Shown: positions 44,915 through 54,612 of the stretch, one piece after another | Layout of the letters: each line of letters starts with the position of its first letter | How positions within the stretch are numbered: position 1 is the first letter of the stretch | Source of the DNA: Westerdykella aurantiaca | Taxonomy: Eukaryota > Ascomycota > Dothideomycetes > Pleosporales > Sporormiaceae | Direction: 5' to 3' | Assembly (NCBI GenBank): GCA_030412805.1 | Contig: JASJFJ010000003.1 | Location: 6,262,001-6,326,000, forward strand | Length of the DNA stretch: 64,000 nucleotides | Translations under genes and position numbers: made by a program | Notes under the pieces: generated by a model | What the model was told of the DNA's origin: nothing | What the model saw: the letters and a program-made list of their open reading frames with translations, nothing else | Databases searched by the model: none

Positions 44915-45391
44915 GCACACGATAGTTAGGGAAGAAATGGGTTGGATGCACAGGGCAAAAATGCTTCCCACATGGACTCTTCAGAGGGCTGGGAGAACCT
45001 ATTTGTTACCGTAGTACTCTACTCTACGTGCTGAATCGGAAATATATTAGTGTTTCTTATATTACAGTATTAAGAACTAAGAACTAAGCAAATGCGAAGT
45101 TTGCCAGTGCCCTCCAATTTATTCCGGGATGCGACCGGATCTCTTCTTCGTGTTGGTCAGCGCGTCGGAATTCTCAATTTCCTCATCTTTTTACGATGCG
45201 TTACAAATCCTTGGGATGGTAGTTGATATTCGTAGGGGGTGAACATGGCACAAACCAAACGCGCAAGAATACAAAACGACAAGGAAAAATTCAGGCTCAG
45301 AGAAGCAGTTGAAGAGTTTAGCATTCCGTGCACGACCGCTCCTTGTCTTTAGTCGTTAAGAGAGCCAGGCAGTACATGGCGTAGAACCTGA
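44915..45391. other. intergenic between convergent genes
   Basis: 3' flanks of the esterase and of the repeat-protein gene. Nothing recognised. Confidence 0.5.
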
Positions 45392-46389
45392 TCAACCAAA
45401 CACCTTCCGAAAGCCAATCCCTGCAGAGCCAATATTTAAGCTCACACTGAGCTTCCAAGCCTTCGCATTCGCCCTCCTCTCAAAATCATCCCTTCTATTC
45501 TCCCACTCCCGAGCCCGCGACGCGAAGTCATCAGCTCGCCTCTGCAAGTTCCCCTGTCGCCTCCTCACATCCGATTCGCGAGAATCTCGAAGAAGGGCAC
45601 CTTTCATTCCTTCCAGACCATCCATGCTCCACTGAGGCAAATTGTCGTACAGCAGAGTGCCGTTACGGGATTGCGCCACGAAGCCCTGATATCGGTAGGG
45701 ATGGAGCACTACATTGGCCACTTCTTCAATGCCTCGATCTTGGGTTCGTGCATAATCCAACATTTGAGACAGCATGCGGTAGTTTGGAAGGTCCCAGATG
45801 GCCGCGTCTTGCTCGGTGATAAGGAGGAAGTCATTGTTCGCGCCAAGAGCAACGATGCGTGGCTGGTCTGTAAAAGCACCGTTCTGAATACTCGCTTGGA
45901 GTTTCTCTAGTAGAAGAGGAGGGAGGTTCATCCAGAGAAACGATGACCCATCGCCGACGAAGAAGGAGGTATTATAAGGACCCAGTGTGAGACGAAGGTT
46001 TGGTATGGAGCGAATATAGACATTGTGCTCATTTTTGGCATGGAGGAAGTCGTGCAGTTCGGAGGGGAGGTTGCTCGAAGCTGATAACAATCAGTCAAAC
46101 GAAGGGTCTGGAGGAAGCCATACACGACCGGCGTACCTATATGGTTCACTCCCTGTCTGTCTCGATATGTTATGAGAAAGCTCCTCTGACACCCCAGCGT
46201 CACGTGATACACCTCTTCCACCAGTCTAGAAGTGAGGAGAACTTGGAGTCTCTTGGGCAGGCGAGTGCTACAAAAATTATTACTCGCGGGTTGGGTATAT
46301 AAAGTGTATTGGGCATACTGGTCTCTTTTTGAAGGGCTTTGAAGGAAGTGGCCACCCCTTTGACCAAATGCAAAGATGGCGTCACACAT
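45392..46389 (-). CDS. repeat protein with LP...LGP units, propeller-like; unknown function
   Basis: Two exons, 46389-46137 and 46080-45392, intron 56 nt (GTACGC to TATCAG); 313 residues. The protein is built of four or five degenerate units of about 45 residues. Each opens with LP and a short helix (LPKRLQVLL, LPSELHDFL, LPPLLLEKL) and then has a strand pair around V-x-LG-x3-SF (VYHVTLGCQRSFLITYRD; RLTLGPYNTSFFVGDGSSF; IVALGANNDFLLI). The pattern suggests a beta-propeller. A charged coiled coil follows (RRRQGNLQRRADDFASRARE) and the chain ends without a motif. The gene at 49307-50612 has the same repeat type, so they are probably paralogues. No enzyme motif seen; cytosolic by default. Confidence 0.65.
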
Positions 46390-46976
46390 CGTGAGGCGAT
46401 ATTAAGAATACACTCTGAGCGGTAGTCATCTCAGTTAGGCAACCCATGAGAGAGGAAAGGTTGAGTCTTGACTGATCGTGCAACCATGTATGGCGTGAGA
46501 AAGAGTTGTGCTGGAGGAGTCCTCTACGAGGTGAATGTTCCAAGGTAGTCGGCGATGCCAAGAATTCACCAGGCAAGTTTCAGACGTTCGGCCCTCTTCC
46601 TCCAGGCCCGTCAAATTATCGCGAACTCGATTGGGGGGCAGAACATGAATCTCTACACATCTAAAGACCCAACTCCTCGCCTCTGCTTGTTTCTCTTTAC
46701 AGCCTTCAGATTGTATTGCGCTGTTGGGGTGGTTGGATATGACGTCAGTCCCTATAAACGATGTTGAGTTGGCTTAGATGCCTCCGTCCGTCGCGGCAAC
46801 TAGGTGCTGCCTCAAACACACACTTAATAGGCAAGATTACGCTGGGATTAAAGCGAATAGGGGACGCTACGGGTATATAATGGCCGTTCCCGCTCCCCTC
46901 TACTCCACGTCCCCCTCCGCTTCCCCCATCCTCACCAAGCAAAGAACGAACTCCAACACTGATCCATTACTTTATA
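46390..46976. other. intergenic, upstream of F-box-like remnant
   Basis: Divergent promoter region. The F-box expected at the N-terminus of the next gene was not found here. Confidence 0.45.
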
Positions 46977-48529
46977 TTGATGAACAAGCTGCTTTGCGAG
47001 ACTGACCTAGATTTCGAGAGTGAGCTCTGCGAAAAGGTTAAAGCAGCGTTAAACGCAAAGTTTGGGGTTTTCGAATATTATCTCCCGCTGCCGCTCCTTC
47101 TCGTCGATGAATATGCAGAGAAGGCACTGCCGTGCCATGAACCTGCGGAGGAGACCATCGCCATCAGCGCCCACGTCTCGGTGCGCATCCGTGAGTTTTA
47201 CGAGCAGATTGCTACCGCCTGTAACGGGATCGAGGATCTGCCAGCCAGCATCGGCATCAAGCTCGAAATCTAGCCGCAGAACTTCGACTCAGTGGAGCCA
47301 GAATGCTACCATCGCAGGCATCACTCGCGCCGCCTGCAGCTGCACGACCCCAAGTCACTGCCAGATCTGCCCTCTGTAAGCAGATTGACCATCAGGTCAA
47401 TGTCGAACGGCTCCGACGCTAAAACCGCGAGAGACATACGCCCTCTGTTCCCCTCGTGCCGCTGCAGTGCCTCGTCCACCTGCCGGCTGTTCAAGAGTGG
47501 AATGCCCCCTGGTTGTGGGAGCGGCCTATGCCCGCATCCATGCCGAGTAGGGTGATGCGCGAGCACTACACCTGGCCATGGGAGGGCCCCCTGCGAGACG
47601 CCCGCCACGAGTTCGGCGCCGCCATCATGGACCAGGAGAAGCACCTCTGCGGGAGAAGGATCCCCGCCAGTCTGACCAGGGCCGCGCTGCACTTCTGGCC
47701 GTTCTTCTCGCTCCCCACGGATGACCAGTCCGTGGCCCGGCCGAACCTGATCCATCCCGCGGATAAAGACCCGGTGTCTGTCGGCCTGTGCAAGCTCGGT
47801 GCGCAGCTAAGCTTGTTCGACGTGCGTGCTGTCATCACTTCAGATCTGTTCCCCAGCCCCGAGGTATCAACCGACCAGCAGTGGTCACAGATGCGGCGAT
47901 TCCGGCTCGAGTTCCATTCCCTCCGTCCAGACGGGCGGTGGTACTTTGTCGGCCCCGGCGGCGAGGATCCGCACGACTCTGAACAAGGAGGGTACAAGAT
48001 CTCAGACACCGAACACTACCCCCGGGAAACCGACACGGACGAGGACATGGACCTCCACGCCGAGTACGACGACCACGCGGACGAGGACGAGTACGATTAC
48101 CATCTAGACATGTTCTGCACCGAGCCCTGCAGGGAGCGGATCGAGCCCCTGCTTGCGGCGTTTGCAAAGTCTCTCATTCGCGACAATATGCCGAGCCTCG
48201 AGGACGCCGAGATTTTCACACACCTGTGGTGGCACCCTTCAGACGACAGAGAAGTGGAGGAATATGGACTGCCGATGAAAAAGGGCCACAGATGGGGTGT
48301 CAAGTTCATTGCTGGGCGTGGTATTAAGAAGCAGGAGGACAGTGATGCTGCTGCGGCACCAACACCACCGGTGGTGAAGTGGCAGGTTGGCGACTGGAGA
48401 CCCAGCGAGGAGGTCATGAGTTTGTTCGAAAGCTTAGGACGGCAGGAGTTCCTCGACCTCGAGTGGGAGAAGTATAGATCTACGGCGGGGTGCGACTTGC
48501 TGGGAAACAGCGAATCTTCACCCATATAG
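46977..48529 (+). pseudogene. F-box/DUF6546-like gene with nonsense codon and frameshift
   Basis: Family-like sequence runs from about 46977 to a TAG at 48527. The first part (FGVFEYYLPLPLLL, HVSVRIREFYEQIATACNG) ends at an in-frame TAG at 47271-47273 and then continues in the same frame (LHDPKSLPDLPSVSRLTIRS, KTARDIRPLF). Near 47450, in a C-run, one base is missing, and the rest follows in another frame (LQCLVHLPAVQEWNAPWLW, then ALHFWPFF, DGRWYFVGPGGEDP and the C-terminal VGDWRPSEEVMSLFESLGR). This order matches large fungal F-box-like proteins with a C-terminal DUF6546-type region. An N-terminal F-box is not seen. The 357-codon 3' frame could still be expressed alone, but that is speculative. 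Confidence 0.6.
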
Positions 48530-49306
48530 TCGGGCAGACAACCAGAATCGTTGGTTGGGGATTTCTATTGCTAGCGCAATTATTAGCTAGTTGTCTAGCG
48601 GCCGCGACGTGTACAATTGCAGAGTCAACTGTGCCTGGGCTCTGCTTAATTCTATGTCGCTGGGGGACAGGATGTGAGCCTGCGGCGCTCTCACGTTCCG
48701 CCTTCGATTATTGCCTCGCGGGCGCCCCATGTCCGAGCACAGCCGGGCGTTTTCTCGAGGGAGGCTTTGGACGTGGTTTGTAGGGGGAGTGGATAAGCGG
48801 GAAGCGCGACGGGAAGAGGGCAGACGGCGGCTCTATGTATAATCGTGAGGGAGGCGCAGGTCGGTGAATGAACAGGGGGCGCGTTCGAATGCCTCAAATT
48901 AACGGTAGACACGGCTCGTCTTAGCAGGCTTCCGGACACCAGAGTGAGCAGGTGAATCCGGGGGGAGCAACGCCATATCGGATGAAGGAAGAGAGGGCAT
49001 GGATGGCCAGCTCCAGCGTTGGTCGAATCTCGAATGAGGTGTGGGCGTTGGAGGGTAGAGCTGGTGCCAAGACCATCGGTAATGTGGGACGAGGCGGTGC
49101 CCAGGAACGGTACATGACATAAGTGGGAGCGGAAACGCTCGCCGTGGAGACTTTCCTCTAAAAGCCAATAGTACACCTTACGATGAACGGCACGTCGAAT
49201 AATGATACGTTGTTTTTCTCATTTGGGCAAAATAATAGCTATATATCAAATAGCTATGAGGGACTGAGATAGTACGTTACTGATAGTATGAAATTTCGCA
49301 CTGTGA
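48530..49306. other. intergenic, possibly with missing first exon of next gene
   Basis: The start codon of the repeat-protein gene at 49307 probably lies here or near 49200-49300. No safe first exon was found. Confidence 0.4.
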
Positions 49307-50612
49307 CCTCACCAATCCGACAGCCACAATCTTCCTCCCTCCCTGCATCAACTCATAGTTTCGGGAAGGGTAGTAAGCGCATATTGGGCGGCTCTTAGCC
49401 CAATACAAGAATCATGGATTTTGAACTACAAGGATAGAGAAGGGAAGAACAACCTCGGTAACAAGCACTACCGTCCCATCTTGAGCGGACTTCCAGCTAA
49501 CTGCACCATGAAGCTTGGGGCGAGGAAATCCCTTGGGAGTTGGAAGAGATCCTCAAGTCCCTCAAACCCAGCCCCCATATCTACATATATCTGGGTCCTA
49601 GAGACTCCTTCATAGCCTGGGGGCCGAGCTTCATCCGATGGATTGGGCTCCCCTCTGGACTGGAGGCTTTTCTGCAGAGTTGGCTCACTCCCGCCGGATG
49701 GAGAGCGGGGCCCCCGAGGATGGTGACATGGGGACGGAAAGGCGCTTATTTCGCCTTGAGTGAGTATGGAGAGGTCAAATATCGCACCGGATCAGGTGAT
49801 TTCTGGAGCACTTTCAAGGACACAGCAGAAGAGTGGGAAGCTGAAGCTGGTTTCTCATGGGACGAAGTTGCTGTAGGTGATAGTATATGTCCGTTCGGTG
49901 TCTTGCGCGCTGATCGCGTTACCAGTATATTGCTTTGAACCCAACCATACCGGATCAGTTCGTTATCATAAGAGAAGACAGGTCCTGGGCTGGCTCCATA
50001 GGCGATGGCAGTGAGGAGGCTCTCGAAGGATTCGCGCAAAACTTCTTCTCATACAGCAAGTCTAAATCGAAGTCGCCGCCACAACCCAAAGGCAACAACC
50101 AGCCAAACGGTAAGACAGAGACCAGGTCGATGGTGCCGGACGCGGCGACACGGGCACATTATGAGAAATGGGCAGCTGAGGTAGCAAGTGCGTTCGCTTC
50201 GGCGCTGGCGGCGAATAAAGGAAAAGGAGGACTCCCGAAGAAGTTGGAGATCCGGAGCCATAATCCACGATCCCCATCGCTGAAGAGCATGACCGGCGAG
50301 ACGCAGGGGAAACTGCTAACCGCATTCCCGTACCTTCCCCCTGAGGTCACGATATGCCAGCTCGAAATCTGCCGCATGTCTAAGGCGGACCCGGCAGGGC
50401 TTAGAGCCTGTAAGCATGATGTGGAATGGTTCTTTCGCGCCTCGGGGCAGTACAGTAGAGACTTCTTGAGGCAAGAGCGCATCAAATGGCATCCAGATCG
50501 CTTTGGTCGACTATGCAACGCGGATTGGAGAGATGATGGAAGGAGGTTGGCGGAAGAGATGTTCAAGATCATAGATGGTCTTATTGCAGATCTGGAGAAG
50601 ACGCAAGGCTGA
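49307..50612 (+). CDS. repeat protein with degenerate J-type C-terminus; start not determined
   Basis: Three exons can be supported: up to 49457, 49514-49872 and 49926-50612, with 56-nt and 53-nt introns. Frame is open back to 49307 but without an ATG, so a first exon is missing. Repeat units resemble the protein at 45392-46389: LPPSLHQLIVSGRV then YWAALSPIQESWILNYKDREG; IPWELEEIL then IYIYLGPRDSFIAW; LPSGLEAFL then MVTWGRKGAYFALSEYGEV; the second intron restores DEVAYIALNPTIPDQFVII. After a Ser/Lys/Asn-rich linker the C-terminal 65 residues (RQERIKWHPDRFGR, EEMFKIIDGLIADLEK) resemble the last helices of a J domain with HPD. A propeller-plus-J architecture is suggested; function unknown. Confidence 0.6.
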
Positions 50613-50850
50613 ATGGCGAATCCAGCCTGGTGGAGATGTCCCGCGAAACTTGTAAATGTCTCGTTTTGTAAATCTTGATACCCCGTCGGTCAAACCATAT
50701 CCCGCGTGTGATCGCAACAGGTCTTTAGCCATCGAACGAGATTAGTAGTGCATTGCTCGTGCGGAGCCAACAGAGCTGGAATGTCGTCTCCGAAGAGCAT
50801 TGCCGCTATCGATTCGATGCCCGCTGTACATTTTCTTCAAATTGTTGGAC
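50613..50850. other. intergenic between convergent genes
   Basis: Short 3' flanks; nothing recognised. Confidence 0.5.
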
Positions 50851-51105
50851 TCATTTCTTCTCATTGTCCACGGTGATTATCCTGGGCATCACCCTCTTCA
50901 ATTCTTCTTTGTCTTGCTCCGTCGGCACCAATCCGAGCTTCTCTTCGACCTGATCAGACATGAACATGCCGAAGCCTGCGTATGCCATGATGCCGACTCC
51001 GATGATTATGCGCGTCTTGGGCGCAATGCCCTTATACCACCTGCGTCTGTGTTAGCCAGCTTATCATTGAAACCGGTGAGAATATGCCCACTGCCACACG
51101 GCCAT
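50851..51105 (-). CDS. 67-residue single-helix protein, probably mitochondrial
   Basis: Two exons: a 14-nt first exon (51105-51092) encoding MAVW plus part of the next codon, and 51040-50851; intron 51 nt (GTGGGC, branch GCTAAC, GCAG). The protein begins MAVWQWYKGIAPKTR, has one hydrophobic helix (IIIGVGIMAYAGFGMFMSD) and ends in a charged tail (KLGLVPTEQDKEELKR, IITVDNEKK). A basic start, a single helix and a small size are typical of mitochondrial inner-membrane or respiratory-chain accessory proteins; this is inference. It is divergent from the GH47 gene, about 360 bp between starts. It is easily missed because the start exon is so short. Confidence 0.7.
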
Positions 51106-51464
51106 TGGGGGATGTTGGTGAGAGAAACCCTGGAAAGGATGAGAGGAGGCGTGGGAAAACGGGCACGCTCAACGGAAGCGAGGGCGCCAAGATTATTTAC
51201 TTTAACGACATAGATCCGAACCCTCCCTCCGGCCACCTGAAGCATCAATTCACACAACATCAACGCCTATTTCGCCTTCCAAAGCATAATTGCTTCTGGA
51301 CGGCAGTACGAACGATTACGCGTGCGCCGTCTATCCCGGACTCGATGTGACGAGACGCCAATTCGCCGCTTTCGACAGTGCACCTCCACTCCTCCATGGT
51401 TCCTTCATATCAGCCCTCTCGAACAGCCCAGTTCTCCGGGATACCAATATAAGAACCGCGCAGC
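51106..51464. other. shared divergent promoter region
   Basis: Serves the small helix protein (-) and the GH47 gene (+). No clear element was picked out. Confidence 0.45.
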
Positions 51465-53198
51465 ATGCCCGGATTCCGCCGCTGGGGCAAATCGAAGTTC
51501 CAGAAGAACCCCGAGTCGTCATTCAAGCTTCTCGCCGCGGTCCTCGTCATCACGCTGTACCTCATCATCAAGGAGTTTTCGCATCCGACATTTCGGGAAG
51601 ACGCCAGGTTTCCCTCGTTTGGAGCGCAGATACAGTACACGGATTGGCAGAATGGTACAGAGGCGGCCGACGACGCGAAGGCGGATAAGGTGCGCGAGGC
51701 GATGAAACATACGTTTTGGACATATCGGCATAACGCTTGGGGCTATGATGATATCAGACCTGTCACTGGAGGCAATTACTCCTCCCGCAACGCTTGGGGA
51801 GCCTTCATTGTCGACTCTTCAACGACGCTGGCGCTTATGGGTCTCTGGGAAGAGCTGACCGAGTCTATCCGGTTTATAGTTAGGATTGACTTCTCGACTG
51901 CACATGAACTGGTGGATCCGTTCGAAACGACGATAAGATACCTGGGAGGATTGGTATCCCTCGTAGACATGTCCGAAGCCGGCATAATTCCAGAGAGTGT
52001 CATCAACGTGGAGACACGCAGGAAGATTCTCAAGCAGGCAATTACCCTGGCAGATAATCTGGGTCCCGCTTATGACACACCCACCGGCATGCCGTGGCCT
52101 CGTGTCGATTTCAGTATTGGAAAAGGCGTCCCCGATCCACCAGAAGTGTACCTAGAAGACCCAGACAAGCCACGTTATGATAATCCGGCTGTCTCACCTG
52201 CCCGAGCTGGATCTGCCATTCTCGAGAATCGCGTACTCAGCCGCATGACTGGAAAAGCCATATACGCAAGGAATGCAACCCTCGCCTGGGCACCACTCGT
52301 TTGGACCAACTACACCACGACATGGCCGGGCATGATTGACGCACCTCTAGACATCATGACAGGAGAGCCTGTCGGCCGTCAACGCCACTGGGACGCAGGT
52401 CATGACTCCTACTACGAATACCTCCTCAAGATGACGCTCCTTGCTCCACGCTCCGACCCGCATCTCGCCGTCTATATGCGCCGCTTTTTAGATTCCGCAT
52501 ACTCCCTCCGGGAGAGGCTCGCTACCCGCTCTACCCCAGCTCCAGACCACCTGATGCAACACCTCTTCATCGGCCAGCAGAATCACCGATGGCACCTCAA
52601 CCGCCAATCTCATCTCGCCTGCTTCGCGCCCGGAACCATCCTCCTGGCCGGAAAAGTCTACGACGAGCCTGCTCTGCGGACGTTCGCCCTCGCCCTCCTA
52701 GAAGGCTGCCACCACACTTACACATCTATGCCCTCGAAAATTGGCCCTGAGACCTGGTCTTGGATTCCCAAGCGCATCACGACCGAATCTCCGGTCTTCA
52801 ACACGCAGACAGATCGTCAGGACAAAGAACTGAAGGCCCACGGTTTCTGGACTGTGGACACCCGATACAGAGGTCGTCCGGAGTACTTGGAATCCCTCTT
52901 CTACGCCTGGCGTATTACAGGCCAGCAGCGCTACCGAGACTGGGCATGGGAGGCATTCTCATCGATCGAAACGCATTGTCGTGCGCCCTTTGGTTACGCG
53001 CAATTAGTGGATGTAGGAAGGGTGAAGGAGGAGGAATGGTCCGGCAAGGGGGAGGGCAGGTGGATTGACAAGCAAGAGAGTTATTGGGCGGCGGAGACGT
53101 TGAAGTATGCGTATTTGGTGTTTAGCAGGGTGGATGTGGCGAGTTTGGATCAGTGGGTTTTTAGTACTGAGGGTCATCCGTTTCGGATGATTCGGTAG
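51465..53198 (+). CDS. GH47 class I alpha-1,2-mannosidase family, type II membrane protein
   Basis: Single exon, 577 residues. A short basic cytosolic tail (MPGFRRWGKSKFQKNPE) and one membrane helix (LLAAVLVITLYLIIKEF) indicate a type II protein of the ER/Golgi. The luminal part is a GH47 alpha/alpha barrel: FWTYRHNAWGYDDIRPVTGG, GAFIVDSSTTLALMGL, GSAILE, DAGHDSYYEYLLKM, HLACFAPGTILLAG, RPEYLESLFYAWRITG and the C-terminal VFSTEGHPF, where the family normally has a Thr/Glu/His calcium-site pattern. Such enzymes trim mannose from N-glycans or mark misfolded glycoproteins for degradation. Subtype (Golgi trimming versus EDEM/Htm1-like) cannot be settled, but length and a single helix favour the trimming type. 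Confidence 0.9.
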   Translation: MPGFRRWGKSKFQKNPESSFKLLAAVLVITLYLIIKEFSHPTFREDARFPSFGAQIQYTDWQNGTEAADDAKADKVREAMKHTFWTYRHNAWGYDDIRPVTGGNYSSRNAWGAFIVDSSTTLALMGLWEELTESIRFIVRIDFSTAHELVDPFETTIRYLGGLVSLVDMSEAGIIPESVINVETRRKILKQAITLADNLGPAYDTPTGMPWPRVDFSIGKGVPDPPEVYLEDPDKPRYDNPAVSPARAGSAILENRVLSRMTGKAIYARNATLAWAPLVWTNYTTTWPGMIDAPLDIMTGEPVGRQRHWDAGHDSYYEYLLKMTLLAPRSDPHLAVYMRRFLDSAYSLRERLATRSTPAPDHLMQHLFIGQQNHRWHLNRQSHLACFAPGTILLAGKVYDEPALRTFALALLEGCHHTYTSMPSKIGPETWSWIPKRITTESPVFNTQTDRQDKELKAHGFWTVDTRYRGRPEYLESLFYAWRITGQQRYRDWAWEAFSSIETHCRAPFGYAQLVDVGRVKEEEWSGKGEGRWIDKQESYWAAETLKYAYLVFSRVDVASLDQWVFSTEGHPFRMIR

Positions 53199-54425
53199 CG
53201 GACGAGGAAGGCAGTGCTGTTGTATGGCTCTCCGTCGTGTGTTTTGGCATTGTATGCATTTGGGCGTTCGGCGTACGATACCCGTCAGTAGTGTGGCTGT
53301 TTGGAAGCGGAAGTCGGTGTAAATGGTTTATAGTCTCATATTCTCACTACTCAGATTAACATAAGAAGACTTTCTCTTGTCTCATCCTCTGAGCAGGGCC
53401 ACACCATCCCCGCACTTCGATGTAGGCTAAATGGATCCTCCCGACTTCTGTGCAACGCCGTACAGAAGCGATACAGACTAGAGACTGGACGACCGTCGCA
53501 CAAACAGTGACAGCCTCGCTACGCGTGCTGTGTAACGGATTGCATTGTCTCGTATGCAGGAGGTAATGGGACGGGGTACAAGGGCTAGATGCGGTTGAGA
53601 AACAAGGCGCGGCGGGTATATACGGGTGGGAGGATAGGAGGGTAGATAAGGGGGAAGATGAGAGGAGGGGGTAGAAGGCGTGACGGAAACCTTATAACTC
53701 AGGGATCCCAGTTACATACTAGATGGGAGAGGTCGAAGGGACGGATTGTCGGGGCTGAGCGCGGAGAGAAGGCTTGTGGAAGAGATATGCTATTGGTATA
53801 TATGCAATGCAAGATCGTGTAGTTTACAGTTGACTTGGGAGTCGTCATCAAAGTCATGCCATAGTGGAGAACATTCTGACCACACATAGAACATCCACCG
53901 ACGCCGCGATCCTACCAATATCCCTTATCGCATCCGCGCGATGAGTAGAGCCATAGTCAGGAGTTCTCGCTATATCATGAAGAAGCAAAACCACTCTCCG
54001 CCGCAGCACCAACATCGGGTCTTGAACCTTCATTCCCCTTACCGCTTCTTTTCCCCGTCTACGCCCTCCCCAACGCCAACACTCTCCACGCTGGCACCAG
54101 TATCAGAGGCGGTATCACTGCAGCTCGGAGCAGCATCCAGGCTCTCCAAAACGGTGGACCAGTCCGACATCCCAAGAAAGTTGCTGGGTGTCTCTTCCGG
54201 TATGCGCGGTAGGGATGAACTGAACTCTGGATGGCGATCTTGTGGTGAGAGATGCGGTGTCTGCGGTGTGCGGCGCAATTGCAATTGTTGTTGGCGGGAT
54301 GACGGGATGGGATTTAGGTTGAGGTTTTGTGGTGAAGTCCGAGTCCCTCTAATGAAGTCGGAAAGTCAGGAGTTGGTCCATTTAGGTCGTAAGGAAGAAG
54401 GTGAGGCAGGATAGGAAATGGAATC
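53199..54425. other. 1.2-kb region, possible minus-strand exon
   Basis: A minus-strand frame at about 54372-54039 encodes LSDFIRGTRTSPQNLNLNP and later NFLGMSDWSTVLESLDAAPS, which has a coding look (Ser/Pro-rich regulator style). It lacks a secure start or splice partner. It could be a downstream exon of the small gene at 54426-54590. Confidence 0.35.
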
Positions 54426-54590
54426 CTACAATCCGTCATCGTCGACACATGCATCAAAGTCCTCGTAGCCGTTCATGATCATGTGTCTGAGTCTTTGCTC
54501 CTTCATCATGATTTGCTGCAGTTCCCTCTCCGTCTTTGATGACATCCGTCTGTGTCTGCGGGGTTTTGCTGCAGAGTAAAGGTCGGACAT
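54426..54590 (-). CDS. small basic helical protein, 54 residues, tentative
   Basis: An ATG at 54590, just after a good intron 3' end (CTTCTACAG at about 54612-54604), opens a 54-residue frame: MSDLYSAAKPRRHRRMSS, then KTERELQQIMMKEQRLRHMI and an acidic end with DFDACVDDDGL. A basic patch followed by a helix is plausible for a small nucleic-acid-binding or adaptor protein. The intron would lie in the 5' UTR. No family recognised; an overlapping longer frame of 84 codons is less protein-like. Confidence 0.4.
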   Translation of the reverse strand: MSDLYSAAKPRRHRRMSSKTERELQQIMMKEQRLRHMIMNGYEDFDACVDDDGL

Positions 54591-54612
54591 TGAGACTACC
54601 TATCTGTAGAAG

